64,000 nucleotides of DNA, taken from NCBI GenBank assembly GCA_036389295.1, contig DASVQB010000060.1, forward strand, positions 167,256-231,255, read 5' to 3'. Under the pieces are notes generated by a model. That model ran no database searches. It saw only the letters and a list, made by a program, of their open reading frames with translations, and was not told the origin of the DNA. Origin of the DNA: AC-37 sp036389295 (GTDB lineage: Bacteria > Actinomycetota > Thermoleophilia > Solirubrobacterales > Thermoleophilaceae). How positions within the stretch are numbered: position 1 is the stretch's first letter; each line of letters opens with the position of its first letter. Positions 36,439-46,018 of this stretch are shown here, in pieces. A program made the translations under genes and the position numbers.

Positions 36439-37110
36439 GTGAACACCCCGCCGATCGTGTCGCCGCAGGAGTGGGACGCCGCACGCGAGCAGCTGCTCGT
36501 GAAGGAGAAGGAGCTGACCCGGGCCCGCGACGCCATGGCTGCCGCGCGCCGGCGGATGCCGTGGCTGGCCGTGGAGAAGGAGTACCGGTTCGAGGGCCCG
36601 AGCGGCCCGGCGACCCTGCTCGACCTGTTCGACGGCCGCCGCCAGCTGGTCGTCTACCGGTTCTTCTTCGAGCCGGGGGTCGCCCGCTGGCCCGAGAGCG
36701 GGTGCCCCGGCTGCTCGTTCCTCGCGGACCAGGTCGCCCATCTCGCGCACCTGAACGCCCGCGACACGACGCTCGCGTTCGTGTCGCGCGCGCCGCAGCC
36801 GGACGTCGAGCGCCTGAAGGCGCGGATGGGCTGGGACGTCCCCTGGTACACGCTCACCGACGACTTCGACGCCGACTTCGGCGTGGGGGAGTGGCACGGC
36901 ACGAACGCCTTCATCCGCGACGGCGAGCGGATCTTCCGCACCTACTTCGTGGACGGCCGCGGCGACGAGGCGATGGGCAGCACCTGGAGCTACCTCGACG
37001 TCACGGCGCTCGGCCGCCAGGAGGAGTGGGAGGACTCGCCCGAGGGATACCCCCAGACCCCGCCGTACCGGTGGTGGAACCTGCACGACGAGTACGACGG
37101 CGCCGCGTGA
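36439..37110 (+). CDS. DUF899-family thioredoxin-like protein
   Basis: 223 aa from GTG at 36439, behind GAAGGAGGACGAG. The family pattern is strong: WDAAREQLLVKEKELTRARD, then RRRMPWLAVEKEYRFEGPSG, LLDLFDGRRQLVVYRFFF, GCPGCSFLADQVAHLAHLN, and the end TPPYRWWNLHDEY. The fold is thioredoxin-like, with CPGC at the active-site position. The exact reaction is unknown; redox or dithiol chemistry is likely. Confidence 0.85.
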   Translation: MNTPPIVSPQEWDAAREQLLVKEKELTRARDAMAAARRRMPWLAVEKEYRFEGPSGPATLLDLFDGRRQLVVYRFFFEPGVARWPESGCPGCSFLADQVAHLAHLNARDTTLAFVSRAPQPDVERLKARMGWDVPWYTLTDDFDADFGVGEWHGTNAFIRDGERIFRTYFVDGRGDEAMGSTWSYLDVTALGRQEEWEDSPEGYPQTPPYRWWNLHDEYDGAA

Positions 37111-37155
37111 TCGCCCGCCGGGGCACGCAGGGCGGGCCCGTACAGTGAGCTCGGA

Positions 37156-38346
37156 GTGGGCACGGCCGACCCGGATCCGGCCTCGCGCGGCACGACGCCC
37201 TCGCGGCGCCTCGTGCTCCTCGGCGCGGCTCTGCTGATCGCGGCCGCCGGCGCGGTCGCGCTCGCGCGCGACCGATCGCCGGACGCGGAGACCTCCCGAG
37301 GGGCCTCCGAGCAGCTGTACGGCGCCCAGACGCACCCGTTCTGGACCGGGTCGGGCCCCTCCGACGTCCGCCGGGAGCTCGACCTGGCGGCCGCCGCCGG
37401 GCTGGACGTCGTGCGCGTCGACCTCGCCTGGTCGAGCCTCGAGCCGGAGCGGAAGGGCCGCTTCTCGCGGCCGCTCGTCGCGCAGGTCGACCGCTTCCTG
37501 GACGAGGCCGATCGGCGGGGCATACGGGTGATCGCCACCCTGTGGGGCACTCCGTGCTGGGCGTCCAGCGCGCCGCGGTCCCTCAGGGCGGGCTGCTTGG
37601 GCCGGTGGTGGGACCGGGGGGTCGACCGCCACCCGCCGCGGCGCGCTCGCGACTACGCCGACGCGGCGGCCTGGACGGCCGCCCGCTGGGGCGGTCGGCT
37701 CGAGGCGCTCGAGGTCTGGAACGAGCCCAACCTCCGGGTGCAGCCCTTCCTCCGGGCGCGCGACCCGGCGCGCGCCTACGCGGCGATCCTGCGGACCGCG
37801 TACCCGCGGATCAAGCGCGCGGCGCCGCGGCTGACCGTCGTCGCGGGCGCCCTCGCCTTCGCGGACGCGGGGTTCCTCGAGCGGCTGTACGACCTGGGGC
37901 TGCGCGGCTCCTACGACGCGCTCTCGATCCATCCCTACAGCGAGTCGCGCTCGCCCGCCGCCTGGAGCCGGCACGGCTCGCGCTTCAGCTTCGCGGCCGG
38001 GATCGAGGCGATCCGCGCGCTGATGGTCGCCCGCGGGGACGGGGACGTCCCGCTGTGGCTCAGCGAGGTCGGCTGGTCGACCTGCACCGGAGACCCGAAG
38101 TGGTGCGTGAGCGCGGCGGACCAGGCGAGCTTCGTGGCCGACGCGGTCCGGCTCGCGAGGCGATGGCCCTTCGTCCGGGCGCTGATCGTCTACAACCTGC
38201 GCGACAAGGGCTACGACCGCGCCGACCGCGAGTCCGGCTTCGGGCTCGTGCGGCGGGACTACCGGCCGAAGCCGGCGTACGACGCGCTCCGCCGCGAGTT
38301 GAGGCGCCGCGGGCCCGACCGGGTCGTCGGCGGCCCTCCCTGGTAG
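37156..38346 (+). CDS. membrane-anchored clan GH-A glycoside hydrolase-like protein
   Basis: 396 aa from GTG at 37156; a -10-like TACAGT (37141-37146) is 9 bases before it, so the transcript may be leaderless. One N-terminal membrane helix (RRLVLLGAALLIAAAGAVAL) anchors it. The barrel fits GH39/GH5-type enzymes: RVDLAWSSLEPERKGR, acid/base Glu190 in LEVWNEPNLR, SIHPYS, and nucleophile Glu304 in WLSEVGWSTC. A disulfide is possible between Cys310 and Cys318-type positions (CTGDPKWC). Substrate unknown. Confidence 0.75.
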   Translation: MGTADPDPASRGTTPSRRLVLLGAALLIAAAGAVALARDRSPDAETSRGASEQLYGAQTHPFWTGSGPSDVRRELDLAAAAGLDVVRVDLAWSSLEPERKGRFSRPLVAQVDRFLDEADRRGIRVIATLWGTPCWASSAPRSLRAGCLGRWWDRGVDRHPPRRARDYADAAAWTAARWGGRLEALEVWNEPNLRVQPFLRARDPARAYAAILRTAYPRIKRAAPRLTVVAGALAFADAGFLERLYDLGLRGSYDALSIHPYSESRSPAAWSRHGSRFSFAAGIEAIRALMVARGDGDVPLWLSEVGWSTCTGDPKWCVSAADQASFVADAVRLARRWPFVRALIVYNLRDKGYDRADRESGFGLVRRDYRPKPAYDALRRELRRRGPDRVVGGPPW

Positions 38347-38377
38347 GGGGGCGGCCGCCGCTCGAGCGGATCGCGGC

Positions 38378-40102
38378 TCAGCGCGCGCGCGGGATCAGAC
38401 GCACGCGCGGCTTGCCCTTCTTGCAGCCGTTCCAGGCGCGGGTGCTCACGACCTTCGAGCCGGTGTCGTGCGTCGCGACGATCCGGATCGTCAGCTTGCC
38501 GCCGCGCTTCAGGCCGCTCAGCGCGATGCGCCTGATGTCGCGACCCGTCCGGCGCAGGCGGCGCTTGCCGTTGGCGTACGCCTCGACCCGCACGACGCGC
38601 GAGTGCCTGCTGCGGTGGAGCTTGAAGGCGAGCGTCGACGGGCGCAGGCAGGCGCGGGCGCCCGCGGCGTCGCTCTTCAGCGGCCAGACGTCCTCGTCGA
38701 CCTTCAGCACGTAGAAGCCGCTCGTCCCGTCCGAGTACCAGATCTCGCGGCGCTCGGGCGCGAACGCCGGCTGCGACATCGCCCAGTCCGCGCGCTCGTC
38801 GATCACGGGCCCGCCGGTCTCGCTCACGTTGGACGGCGGCGCCACGTGGTAGGCGATCTCGCGCGGGTTCCTCGGGTCGCGGACGTCGAAGACGCGAAGC
38901 CCGGAGAGGATCATCGAGCAGGCGACGACGCCCGGGTCCGCCGTTCGCGGGACGTTGCAGTAGTGCGCCGCGTAGCCCTGCACGGGGCTCTGCGCGCCGT
39001 AGTCGCCGGCGATCGCCGCGCGGTTCTCCTTCTGGTGGACCGCGAGGCGCAGGTTCGACACGACGAACGGGTGGCGCTCGTCGGAGATGTCGATGATCCG
39101 CGCGGCGCCCACGCGGTCGCCGTGGCCGGCGACGCCGTTGCCGCCGCCGTCGTTCTTCGAGTACTCGTCGACCTCGACCACGTACGGCCTGCCCTTGATC
39201 GTCACCGGGATCGCGTTCTGCGGGATCGTCATGTTCGACCACGTCAGGCGGCTGACCTCGTGCGCCTGCGGCTCCGGCTTGCGGTCCTGGATCTCGGAGG
39301 TGTCGAGGATGATCAGGCCGTGCTGGGTCGAGGCCAGGTAGGCGCGGCGCCCGTCGGCCGAGACCGTCAGGCCGTGCGTGGAGAACTCCTCGCTCGTCCA
39401 GAGCCGCCTGGGCACGCGCGGGTCGGAGATGTCGACGGCCGACATGGACGACGCCGGCGACGACGGGTAGAACGTCAGCCCGTCGGGCGCCATGCCGCTC
39501 TCGTGGCCGAACGGGGTCGCCGGGAACGCCGCGGCCATCGGGACGGGCTGGCGGCAGTCGGCGCTGATGTCGTACACGTCGACGCCGCCGGGGTACTGCG
39601 CCGGATTGCCCATCACCGCGGCGAGGACGCCGCGCTGCACGCTGATGTTCAGCGACTCGTGCGGGGTCTGCATCGCCGGCGTGACCAGCGTCGCGGTCCG
39701 CACCGGGTTGCGCGGGTCCGACATGTCGAGCACCGCCACGCCCGTCGCGTCGAGGCTGAAGTTGAGGGCGTTCGTCGGGAACAGCAGCGCGGTGTCGTAG
39801 TACGCGCACTCGTGGCCGGACTTGTCGACGTAGCGGTGCACGCGGAACCCGCCGGTCGCGCCGACGTGCCCGATGCGGGTCAGGTTGCACCAGTAGCCGT
39901 CGGCGGCCCGGCCGGCGTCGACGTCGTCCTTGGCGACGCGCCCCTGCATGCCCGGCTCGGGCTTCGAGCCGGCGCCGCACCGCGTGCTCGGCGTGGGCAC
40001 GATCGGCGGTTCGGGGGCCGTCTGAGCGCCGGCCGGCGACGCCGTCGCTGCGACCGTGAGCAGCGCCGTGGCGACGATCGCGGGGAGCGGCCGGCGGGAC
40101 AT
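38378..40102 (-). CDS. secreted LVIVD-repeat beta-propeller with Arg-rich Cys-bracketed tail
   Basis: 574 aa with signal peptide (MSRRPLPAIVATALLTVAAT, to SPAGA). Blades carry the LVIVD style: VAVLDMSDPRNPVRTATLVT, VDVYDISADCRQPVPMAAAF, MSAVDISDPRVPRRLWTSEE, LIILDTSEI, LRVFDVRDPRNPREIAYHV. No catalytic motif, so a binding or scaffold role outside the cell is likely. The last ~90 residues (ARACLRPSTLAFKLHRS ... VATHDTGSKVVSTRAWNG, then CKKG) are almost the same module as at the end of the MBL protein at 28712. Confidence 0.75.
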   Translation of the reverse strand: MSRRPLPAIVATALLTVAATASPAGAQTAPEPPIVPTPSTRCGAGSKPEPGMQGRVAKDDVDAGRAADGYWCNLTRIGHVGATGGFRVHRYVDKSGHECAYYDTALLFPTNALNFSLDATGVAVLDMSDPRNPVRTATLVTPAMQTPHESLNISVQRGVLAAVMGNPAQYPGGVDVYDISADCRQPVPMAAAFPATPFGHESGMAPDGLTFYPSSPASSMSAVDISDPRVPRRLWTSEEFSTHGLTVSADGRRAYLASTQHGLIILDTSEIQDRKPEPQAHEVSRLTWSNMTIPQNAIPVTIKGRPYVVEVDEYSKNDGGGNGVAGHGDRVGAARIIDISDERHPFVVSNLRLAVHQKENRAAIAGDYGAQSPVQGYAAHYCNVPRTADPGVVACSMILSGLRVFDVRDPRNPREIAYHVAPPSNVSETGGPVIDERADWAMSQPAFAPERREIWYSDGTSGFYVLKVDEDVWPLKSDAAGARACLRPSTLAFKLHRSRHSRVVRVEAYANGKRRLRRTGRDIRRIALSGLKRGGKLTIRIVATHDTGSKVVSTRAWNGCKKGKPRVRLIPRAR

Positions 40103-40245
40103 CGGTCCGCGAAGCTTGGCACAGAGCGTCGCGCGGGTCGCCGATGGTCCCCGCGCGCGCGCTCCGTGAGATCGAGCACGCTGGGGCGGGCGACCGCGGC
40201 GGATACTCGTCGGCTCATGCGATCGACGCTCGGGAGGGCTGAACG

Positions 40246-40971
40246 GTGAGCATGCGCCTCTACGACTACGGACCGTCGCCGAACTGCCACAAGGTGCGCA
40301 TCCTGCTCGCGCAGCTCGGCCGCGACTACGAGCGAGTGCCGACCGACATCTTCGGCGGCGACACGCTCAGGCCCGACTACCTGGAGAAGAACCCCGGCCT
40401 CACGACGCCCGTGCTCGAGATCGAGCCCGGCGTGTACCTCCCCGAGTCCGGCGCGATCCTCCTCTACCTGGCCGAGGGCACCGAGCTCCTCCCGGACGAC
40501 CCGATCGAGCGCGCGCACGTCCACCGCTGGATGATGTACGAGCAGGCGCGGCTGTTCGCGATCGTCGGCGCGCTGCGGTTCTTCGTGCTGACCGGCCGCA
40601 TCGACCCCGAGAGCCGGGAGGCGCGGCAGCAGCTCCGCTTCTCGACCGCGGCCGTCGGCCAGGCCGAGTCCCACCTCGCGAGCCACGACTTCTTCGTCGG
40701 GGGCCGCTACACGGTGGCCGACGTCGCGCTCTACGGGTACCTCCAGGTCGCGCACGAGGCGGGCGTGGAGATGGGCGCGTTCCCGAACGTCGGCGCGTGG
40801 CTCGATCGCGTGCGCGAGCAGCCGGGTCACGTGGCCGACCTCGAGCCCTACCCGGAGAACGCGCAGGTCGGCAGGAGCAGGTCGATCTACGACCTGGTCA
40901 TCGAGCGGCCGGCGGAGCCGGACGAGGAGGTACGCTCGCCGCGCGCGGACGGCGCGACGGCAGCCGGTTGA
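40246..40971 (+). CDS. glutathione S-transferase-family protein
   Basis: 241 aa (GTG at 40246, or ATG at 40252). N-terminal thioredoxin fold: MRLYDYGPSPNCHKVRILLA and LPESGAILLYLAEGTELLPD (the ES-type glutathione contact). C-terminal all-helical domain includes FFVGGRYTVADVALYGYLQV, the conserved N-capping/hydrophobic staple of GSTs. Many actinobacteria lack glutathione and use mycothiol, so the thiol partner is uncertain. Confidence 0.85.
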   Translation: MSMRLYDYGPSPNCHKVRILLAQLGRDYERVPTDIFGGDTLRPDYLEKNPGLTTPVLEIEPGVYLPESGAILLYLAEGTELLPDDPIERAHVHRWMMYEQARLFAIVGALRFFVLTGRIDPESREARQQLRFSTAAVGQAESHLASHDFFVGGRYTVADVALYGYLQVAHEAGVEMGAFPNVGAWLDRVREQPGHVADLEPYPENAQVGRSRSIYDLVIERPAEPDEEVRSPRADGATAAG

Positions 40972-40993
40972 GCCTCCCGGCGCACGATCACCG

Positions 40994-41869
40994 ATGGCCA
41001 TCACATCCACCCGCGGCAGCGGCTCGACGGACCACGCCGTACCGGAGACGCGGCCGGTCGACGTGCACGCCCCGACCGATTGGCGCCTTGCGCTCAGAGC
41101 GGGGCTCGTCGCAGGGCTCGCGGCGGTTGCGAAGCTCGTCTTCGACCTCGCTGGCTGGGCCACCGTCGGGCTCAACCCCCTGCACTCCGGACTCGTCGCC
41201 GCGACCGTCTTCCTTCTTGGCTTCCTGCTCGCCGGGACGCTCGCCGACTACAAGGAGAGCGAACGGCTGCCCGGCGAGCTGGCGGCCCGGACGGAGGCCA
41301 TCGCGGACGAGTGCCAGATCCTCTTCGCGGACAAGGAGGCCGAGCCGGCGCGGCGCTGCCTCGAGCACCTCGGCGACCTGGCGCACGCGCTCGACTCGTG
41401 GCTCAACGGCCGGGAGGGCGTCGAGGCCCCGCTCGACCGCATACAGGGCCTGAACCGGTTCTTCCTCGAGTTCGAGCCGCTGACTCAGCCGAACTTCATC
41501 GTGCGCCTGAAGCAGGAGCAGAGCGCCCTCCGGCTGCTGGTCACGAGGATCGACACGATCAAGGAGACGTCGTTCGTGGGAGCGGGCTACCTGATCGCCG
41601 AGATCACGGCGACGCTGCTGCTGATCTCGCTCCTGGTCGTCGACATCGCGCCGCTGGGGGCGGCGCTGCTGCTCCTGGCGATGATCGCCTTCGTCGTCGT
41701 CTACATGATCCTGCTGATCAGGGACCTGGACGACCCGTTCGAATACGACCGGCATGGGAGGCGCGGGGCCGCCGAGGTCTCGCTCGCGCCGATCGATCGC
41801 CTCGAGCGCCGGATGGCGGCGCAGGCCGAGGCGCTGCCGGGAGGCGGCGGCCGGTCTAGCCGACGCTGA
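40994..41869 (+). CDS. membrane protein, bestrophin-like (DUF4239) type
   Basis: 291 aa. Four hydrophobic segments: LRAGLVAGLAAVAKLVFDLA, HSGLVAATVFLLGFLLAGTL, then a long cytoplasmic helical region (~80-185), and the pair YLIAEITATLLLISLLVVDI and ALLLLAMIAFVVVYMILLIR followed by DLDDPFEYD. The 2+2 topology and the DDPF motif after the last helix are like DUF4239/bestrophin-type proteins. Ion-channel function is an inference. Its 3' end overlaps the small gene on the other strand by 14 bases. Confidence 0.55.
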   Translation: MAITSTRGSGSTDHAVPETRPVDVHAPTDWRLALRAGLVAGLAAVAKLVFDLAGWATVGLNPLHSGLVAATVFLLGFLLAGTLADYKESERLPGELAARTEAIADECQILFADKEAEPARRCLEHLGDLAHALDSWLNGREGVEAPLDRIQGLNRFFLEFEPLTQPNFIVRLKQEQSALRLLVTRIDTIKETSFVGAGYLIAEITATLLLISLLVVDIAPLGAALLLLAMIAFVVVYMILLIRDLDDPFEYDRHGRRGAAEVSLAPIDRLERRMAAQAEALPGGGGRSSRR

Positions 41870-41999
41870 GCAGGACGAACACCGCGAAGATCAGCACGCC
41901 GGCGGCCGCGCCCGGGATCCCGGCGACGGCGTGACCCAGGAACGCGGACAGGACCGCCCCGATCGCGCACAGGCCGGCGACGAGGCGTCCATACTTCAC
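41856..41999 (-). CDS. small single/two-helix membrane protein
   Basis: 47 aa from GTG at 41999: MKYGRLVAGLCAIGAVLSAF, then hydrophobic to the end (FAVFVLLSVG). The frame is open upstream, but nothing there looks like protein. Ribosome site is weak. Coding is plausible from composition only. Confidence 0.4.
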   Translation of the reverse strand: MKYGRLVAGLCAIGAVLSAFLGHAVAGIPGAAAGVLIFAVFVLLSVG

Positions 42000-42058
42000 G
42001 GCTCGGTTTCGCTGCCGCCTCGACCGGCTGCGCTCCGGCCGGCCGGCATCGATGCCGC

Positions 42059-44293
42059 CTACTCCGGCGCCGGCCTGCCCGTCGGCAGGATCACGTTGCG
42101 GTCGTGCCGCGTGCCGCGCGCCACCCGGTTCCCCTGGTAGTCGTTGTAGGCGATCTCGCGGGCGATCGAGGCCAGCCGCGTCACGTCGGCCGGCGCTCGT
42201 CCCTGCTCGGTCTGCTCCGGCTGGCCGCCGGGGTTCGCCGGGCCGCCGTGGTCGAGGACGGTGAGCACCAGCGACAGGTCCCCGTCGATCGTCACCAGCT
42301 CGATCATCCGCGACTGCTGCGGCCAATCCACGTGCGCGGCCGTCGAGACGTGCCAGAAGTGGTCGCTGGCCCGGGTGCTGTCCACGACCGAGGGGTTGTC
42401 GCGGCAGTCGTGCCGCTGGACGTAGTTCTCGTGCTCGTGCCCGGCCACGTGGGCCAGGACGTTGGGGTGGTCGCAGTAGAGCTCCTCGAGCGTCTTGAGG
42501 CCGCTCGGGTTCTGGGGGTTGCCGGGGCTGCGCTGGTCGATCCGCAGGCCGTAGTGGGCGGGGGCCTCCTCCGGGTCCGTGGTCGGGAAGCGCGTGGTCC
42601 TGAGGGTGTGGTGCGAGAAGACCACCACGTACTGCCCGGCGGCGGCCGCGGCGTCGATCTGGTCGCTGAGCCACTGGAACTGCGTCGCGTCGACCGACCC
42701 GTCGGAGCAGAACTCGCTGCCGCACTCGTCGGTGATCGTGTCGAGGACCAGGAACCGGAACCCGTGTCGCGGGACGAACGAGTAGTAGCCGTCGTGGTTG
42801 GCGACCGCCTGCGGCGGGCGGCCCAGGCCCGCGCTGCGGTCGGCGTCGCTGAGCGCGCCCTCGCACGCGGCCTGCTCGGAGCCGTACCTCGCGCAGTCCG
42901 CGGCCGCGGTCGGCGCGAAGCCGTGCCCCACCGGCGCGCCCGTGGTCCTGAAGTGCTGCCGGATCCAGCTCCCGGTCGAGCATGGCCCCGGCGCCAGCCC
43001 GGCCGGGAGCGCCAGCGCGTTGTCGTCCTTGGCCAGGAAGCAGCGGCGGGGGTCGGGCGGGACGGTCTCGACGGTGCCGTCGAAGTCGCAGCCCGCGGCG
43101 CTCGGGTCGCAGGCTCCCGTGAGCGTGTCGTTCGCCAGGGCCAGGATCGCGCCGATCTTCTCCTCGATCTCGGCCTGCCCGCCCGGCAGCTCGCCCTGGC
43201 GGATGTCCTCGATCTCCTGCTGGAGGACGTCGATCGCCGCGGCGGTGGCAGGGCTCGGCCCGGTCACCTTCACGCAACCGGTCGCCAGGGCGTGGAAGGC
43301 CGGGTCGAAGGTCTCGCCCGAGGGCCCGAGCGGCCCCAGGTAGGCCTCCGGGCTGTTGCCCTGCACCAGCGCGTCGTGGTTCCCGAAGGCCGAGTACCAG
43401 GGCAGGCCGAGACCGACCGACTCGAACCGCTCGTTGGCCCGCTCGAGCAGGCCCGGGAAGTCGCGTACGGTCACGTCGCGGCCGGTCTCGCCGGCGTTGC
43501 GGGCCCGGTCGGGCGAGTAGCCGTCGCCGTCGTCGTCGGGCGGCGAGGAGCTGTCCGGCTCGTAGTAGCCGGGGTCGGGAGCGTCGCGCACGCCGCCGTC
43601 GCGGACCCCGTCGTAGACCGAGCCGGGCGTCGCCGCGCAGCCGGGGGTCGGGATTCCGCTGTTCGGGTCGAGCTTGCGGTCGGACGAGCCCGACGGCGCG
43701 GTCATCTCCGGGTCGGGGTCGCCCGGCCCCGTGGTGCCGTCGAGCTCGTCGATGAACCAGCGCGTCTCGTTGTACTGCTGGGAGTCGGCGTTGTCGCCGG
43801 TCAGGATCGCCAGGTCGAGCTGCGCGCCGGTCACCGGCGAGACCGTGTTGCGGGCCTGCCGCACCATGGCCTCGGTCACCTGGGTCGTGAGGGACTCCTG
43901 CGGGCGGTAGGCGGCGGCGAACGGCTGGAGCCCGGGGAAGCGCTGCGTCCCGTCCAGCCACTCGACCCGCGCGGGCGACTCCTCGTCGACCATCTGGAAG
44001 TCGGTGAGCTGGAGGAGGTTGAGCAGCGAGGCCTCGCGCGGGAGGCGGAGCGGGCTGCCGCCGTCGCCCTGGGGGGTGCACGCCTCGTCAGGCGGGAAGG
44101 GCTCCTCCGGGAACGGCACGTGCCGCTCGCCGGCGGCGAACTCGAGCAGGTTGTCGGCGTCGCAGTCCTGGATCGTGCGCTCGGCGGTGGTGGTCGGGAC
44201 GGCGTGCGCGACCGGCGCCGCCCATGCCGCGAGCGCGACGCACAACACCGCTATCGGACCACCGCACCGGATCAAGGCTTCCCCGCGCTGCAT
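42059..44293 (-). CDS. large secreted metallophosphoesterase
   Basis: 744 aa. Signal peptide (LIRCGGPIAVLCVALAAWAA, cleavage near AHAVP). Calcineurin-like metal motifs are spread through inserts: LLQLTDFQMVDEE, LAILTGDNADSQQ, YSAFGNHDALVQG, FSHHTLRTTR and VAGHEHENY. A long acidic linker (~190-270, DSSSPPDDDGDGYSPD) may bind calcium. This resembles the TIGR03767/PPA1498-type secreted phosphoesterases of actinobacteria; the substrate is unknown. AGGAGAA lies just before the ATG at 44293. Confidence 0.8.
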   Translation of the reverse strand: MQRGEALIRCGGPIAVLCVALAAWAAPVAHAVPTTTAERTIQDCDADNLLEFAAGERHVPFPEEPFPPDEACTPQGDGGSPLRLPREASLLNLLQLTDFQMVDEESPARVEWLDGTQRFPGLQPFAAAYRPQESLTTQVTEAMVRQARNTVSPVTGAQLDLAILTGDNADSQQYNETRWFIDELDGTTGPGDPDPEMTAPSGSSDRKLDPNSGIPTPGCAATPGSVYDGVRDGGVRDAPDPGYYEPDSSSPPDDDGDGYSPDRARNAGETGRDVTVRDFPGLLERANERFESVGLGLPWYSAFGNHDALVQGNSPEAYLGPLGPSGETFDPAFHALATGCVKVTGPSPATAAAIDVLQQEIEDIRQGELPGGQAEIEEKIGAILALANDTLTGACDPSAAGCDFDGTVETVPPDPRRCFLAKDDNALALPAGLAPGPCSTGSWIRQHFRTTGAPVGHGFAPTAAADCARYGSEQAACEGALSDADRSAGLGRPPQAVANHDGYYSFVPRHGFRFLVLDTITDECGSEFCSDGSVDATQFQWLSDQIDAAAAAGQYVVVFSHHTLRTTRFPTTDPEEAPAHYGLRIDQRSPGNPQNPSGLKTLEELYCDHPNVLAHVAGHEHENYVQRHDCRDNPSVVDSTRASDHFWHVSTAAHVDWPQQSRMIELVTIDGDLSLVLTVLDHGGPANPGGQPEQTEQGRAPADVTRLASIAREIAYNDYQGNRVARGTRHDRNVILPTGRPAPE

Positions 44294-44355
44294 TTCTCCT
44301 CGGCGCGGGCGGGCTAAACCAGGGCGGCGCAGGTCGCCAGACGCGCGCCCGGTGG

Positions 44356-44826
44356 TCAGCCGCTCGCCGCTCTGACCGCCGGGCCGCCCTCGTGGATCTT
44401 GCTCCGCGGGTCCTCCGTGTTGGCCTCGCGCACGGCATCGACGTCGCCGTGGAAGTCGCCCTTCCCGGTCGGGTCGCTCATCGCCAGCGAGGTGAGCTCG
44501 AAGGCGGCCAGTGCGACGTGCGGTACCCACTGGCGCCGACCCTTCTTCCACTGGCCGGTGACGAACGGGGTGGCGGCGAGGGCGAGCGCGGCGGCGAGGT
44601 CGATCGCCAGGTGGGCCCTGTAAGGGATCAGCTTCGCGATCCCGAGCGGGTAGTCGGTGATCGTGCTGTAGCCGGCGTGGACCGCGCCGGCGGTCCTGAT
44701 CTGGCGCGCCGACTGCGTGCCCTCCACGCCGGCCAGCCGAGGGAACCCCGCCATGAGGAGGGTGCCCACGGTGTAGTCGGTCACGCCGTGAAGCGTCGAG
44801 TCGATCGGCCTCGGGGGGAATGGCAT
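44356..44826 (-). CDS. membrane protein, third gene of SRPBCC/alcohol dehydrogenase operon
   Basis: 156 aa with about three to four hydrophobic segments (LHGVTDYTVGTLLMAGFPRL; YRAHLAIDLAAALALAATPF; PHVALAAFELTSLAMSD). The HGVTDY start is like SPW-type membrane proteins. GAGAAGGAGATCGCG precedes the ATG, 13 bases after the dehydrogenase stop. Its constant place after the dehydrogenase suggests a joint role, not known. Confidence 0.6.
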   Translation of the reverse strand: MPFPPRPIDSTLHGVTDYTVGTLLMAGFPRLAGVEGTQSARQIRTAGAVHAGYSTITDYPLGIAKLIPYRAHLAIDLAAALALAATPFVTGQWKKGRRQWVPHVALAAFELTSLAMSDPTGKGDFHGDVDAVREANTEDPRSKIHEGGPAVRAASG

Positions 44827-44839
44827 CGCGATCTCCTTC

Positions 44840-46018
44840 TCAGGGCGTGAGGACTACCTTCACGCACTGGTCCTGCTTGTGCTTGAAGGTCTCGTAGGCG
44901 TCGGGGGCCATCTCGAGCCCGAGGCGGTGGGTCACGACGAAGCTCGGGTCGATGTCCCCGTTCACGATCCGCTCGTACAGCGGCTTCAGGTACTTGTGGA
45001 CCGGGGCCTGGCCGGTGCGCAGCTGGAGGCCCTTGTTCATGAACGCGCCGGTGGGGAACTTGTCCATCACCCCGCCGAAGACGCCCATCACCGACACGAT
45101 CCCGCCCGGGCGGCAGGCCAGGATCGCGTCCCGCAGCGCGTGCCCGCGGTCGGTCTCGAGGCGGTTCTGCTGCTTGACGCGGTCGAGCGCGTGCAGCGCG
45201 CCGTGGCCGTGCGCCGCCTCCATTCCCACGCACTCGATCACCGCATCCGGCCCGCGGCCGCCCGTCATCACCTCGAGCTGCTCGACGATGTCCGCGTCCT
45301 CGGAGAAGTCGATGACGTCGGTGGCCCCGGCCCGGTTGACCGCCATCTGGAGCCGGTAGTCGTACTGGTCGATGGCGATCACGCGCTCGGCGCCCAGCAT
45401 CAGGGCGCTGGCGATCGCGAACTGGCCGACCGGGCCCGCGCCGAAGACGGCGATCACGTCCCCGGGCGAGATGTCGCACAGGTCCGCGCCGAAGTAGCCG
45501 GTCGGGAACACGTCGGTCAGGAACAGGACCTGCTCGTCCGTCAGGTCCGCCTCGATCTTCATCGGGCCGACGTCGGCGTAGGGGACGCGCACGTACTCGG
45601 CCTGGCCGCCGGCGTAGCCGCCGGTGATGTGCGAGTAGCCGAAGATGCCGGCGCCCGAATGGCCCCACAGCTTCTCGGCGATCCCGGAGTTCGGGTTCGA
45701 GTTCTCGCAGGCCGACCACAGCTCGTGCTTGCACGACCAGCAGCTGCCGCACGCGATCGGGAAGGGGACGACCACGCGGTCGCCGACCTCGAGGTTGCCG
45801 ACGCCCCCGCCCTTCTCGACCACCTCGCCCATGAACTCGTGGCCGAGGATGTCGCCGCGCTTCATCTCGGGCACGTAGCCGTCGTAGAGGTGCAGGTCCG
45901 AGCCGCAGATCGCGGTGGAGGTGACCTTCACGATCGCGTCGCGGTCGTTGAGGATCTTCGGGTCAGGGACCTCCTCGACCTGGACGGTGTTGCGGCCCGA
46001 CCAGACGGTGGCTCGCAT
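44840..46018 (-). CDS. zinc-dependent alcohol dehydrogenase, glutathione-independent formaldehyde dehydrogenase-like
   Basis: 392 aa MDR enzyme. Catalytic zinc: Cys38 in STAICGSDLHLYDGYVP and His in DILGHEFMGEVVEKGG. Structural zinc: CGSCWSCKHELWSACE. Cofactor fold: IAVFGAGPVGQFAIASALML, then IAIDQYDYRL. The long insert (FLTDVFPTGYFGADLCDISP; CVGMEAAHGHGALHALDRVK) is that of the dismutating, glutathione-independent formaldehyde dehydrogenase subgroup (P. putida FdhA-like), though substrate is inferred. Its start shares bases with the stop of the upstream SRPBCC-like gene. Confidence 0.85.
   Translation of the reverse strand: MRATVWSGRNTVQVEEVPDPKILNDRDAIVKVTSTAICGSDLHLYDGYVPEMKRGDILGHEFMGEVVEKGGGVGNLEVGDRVVVPFPIACGSCWSCKHELWSACENSNPNSGIAEKLWGHSGAGIFGYSHITGGYAGGQAEYVRVPYADVGPMKIEADLTDEQVLFLTDVFPTGYFGADLCDISPGDVIAVFGAGPVGQFAIASALMLGAERVIAIDQYDYRLQMAVNRAGATDVIDFSEDADIVEQLEVMTGGRGPDAVIECVGMEAAHGHGALHALDRVKQQNRLETDRGHALRDAILACRPGGIVSVMGVFGGVMDKFPTGAFMNKGLQLRTGQAPVHKYLKPLYERIVNGDIDPSFVVTHRLGLEMAPDAYETFKHKQDQCVKVVLTP

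Noticed and set aside
42104..44317. 737-codon plus-strand frame
   Set aside because: Shadow of the secreted metallophosphoesterase on the other strand; Arg/Val/Gly-rich with no recognisable fold.
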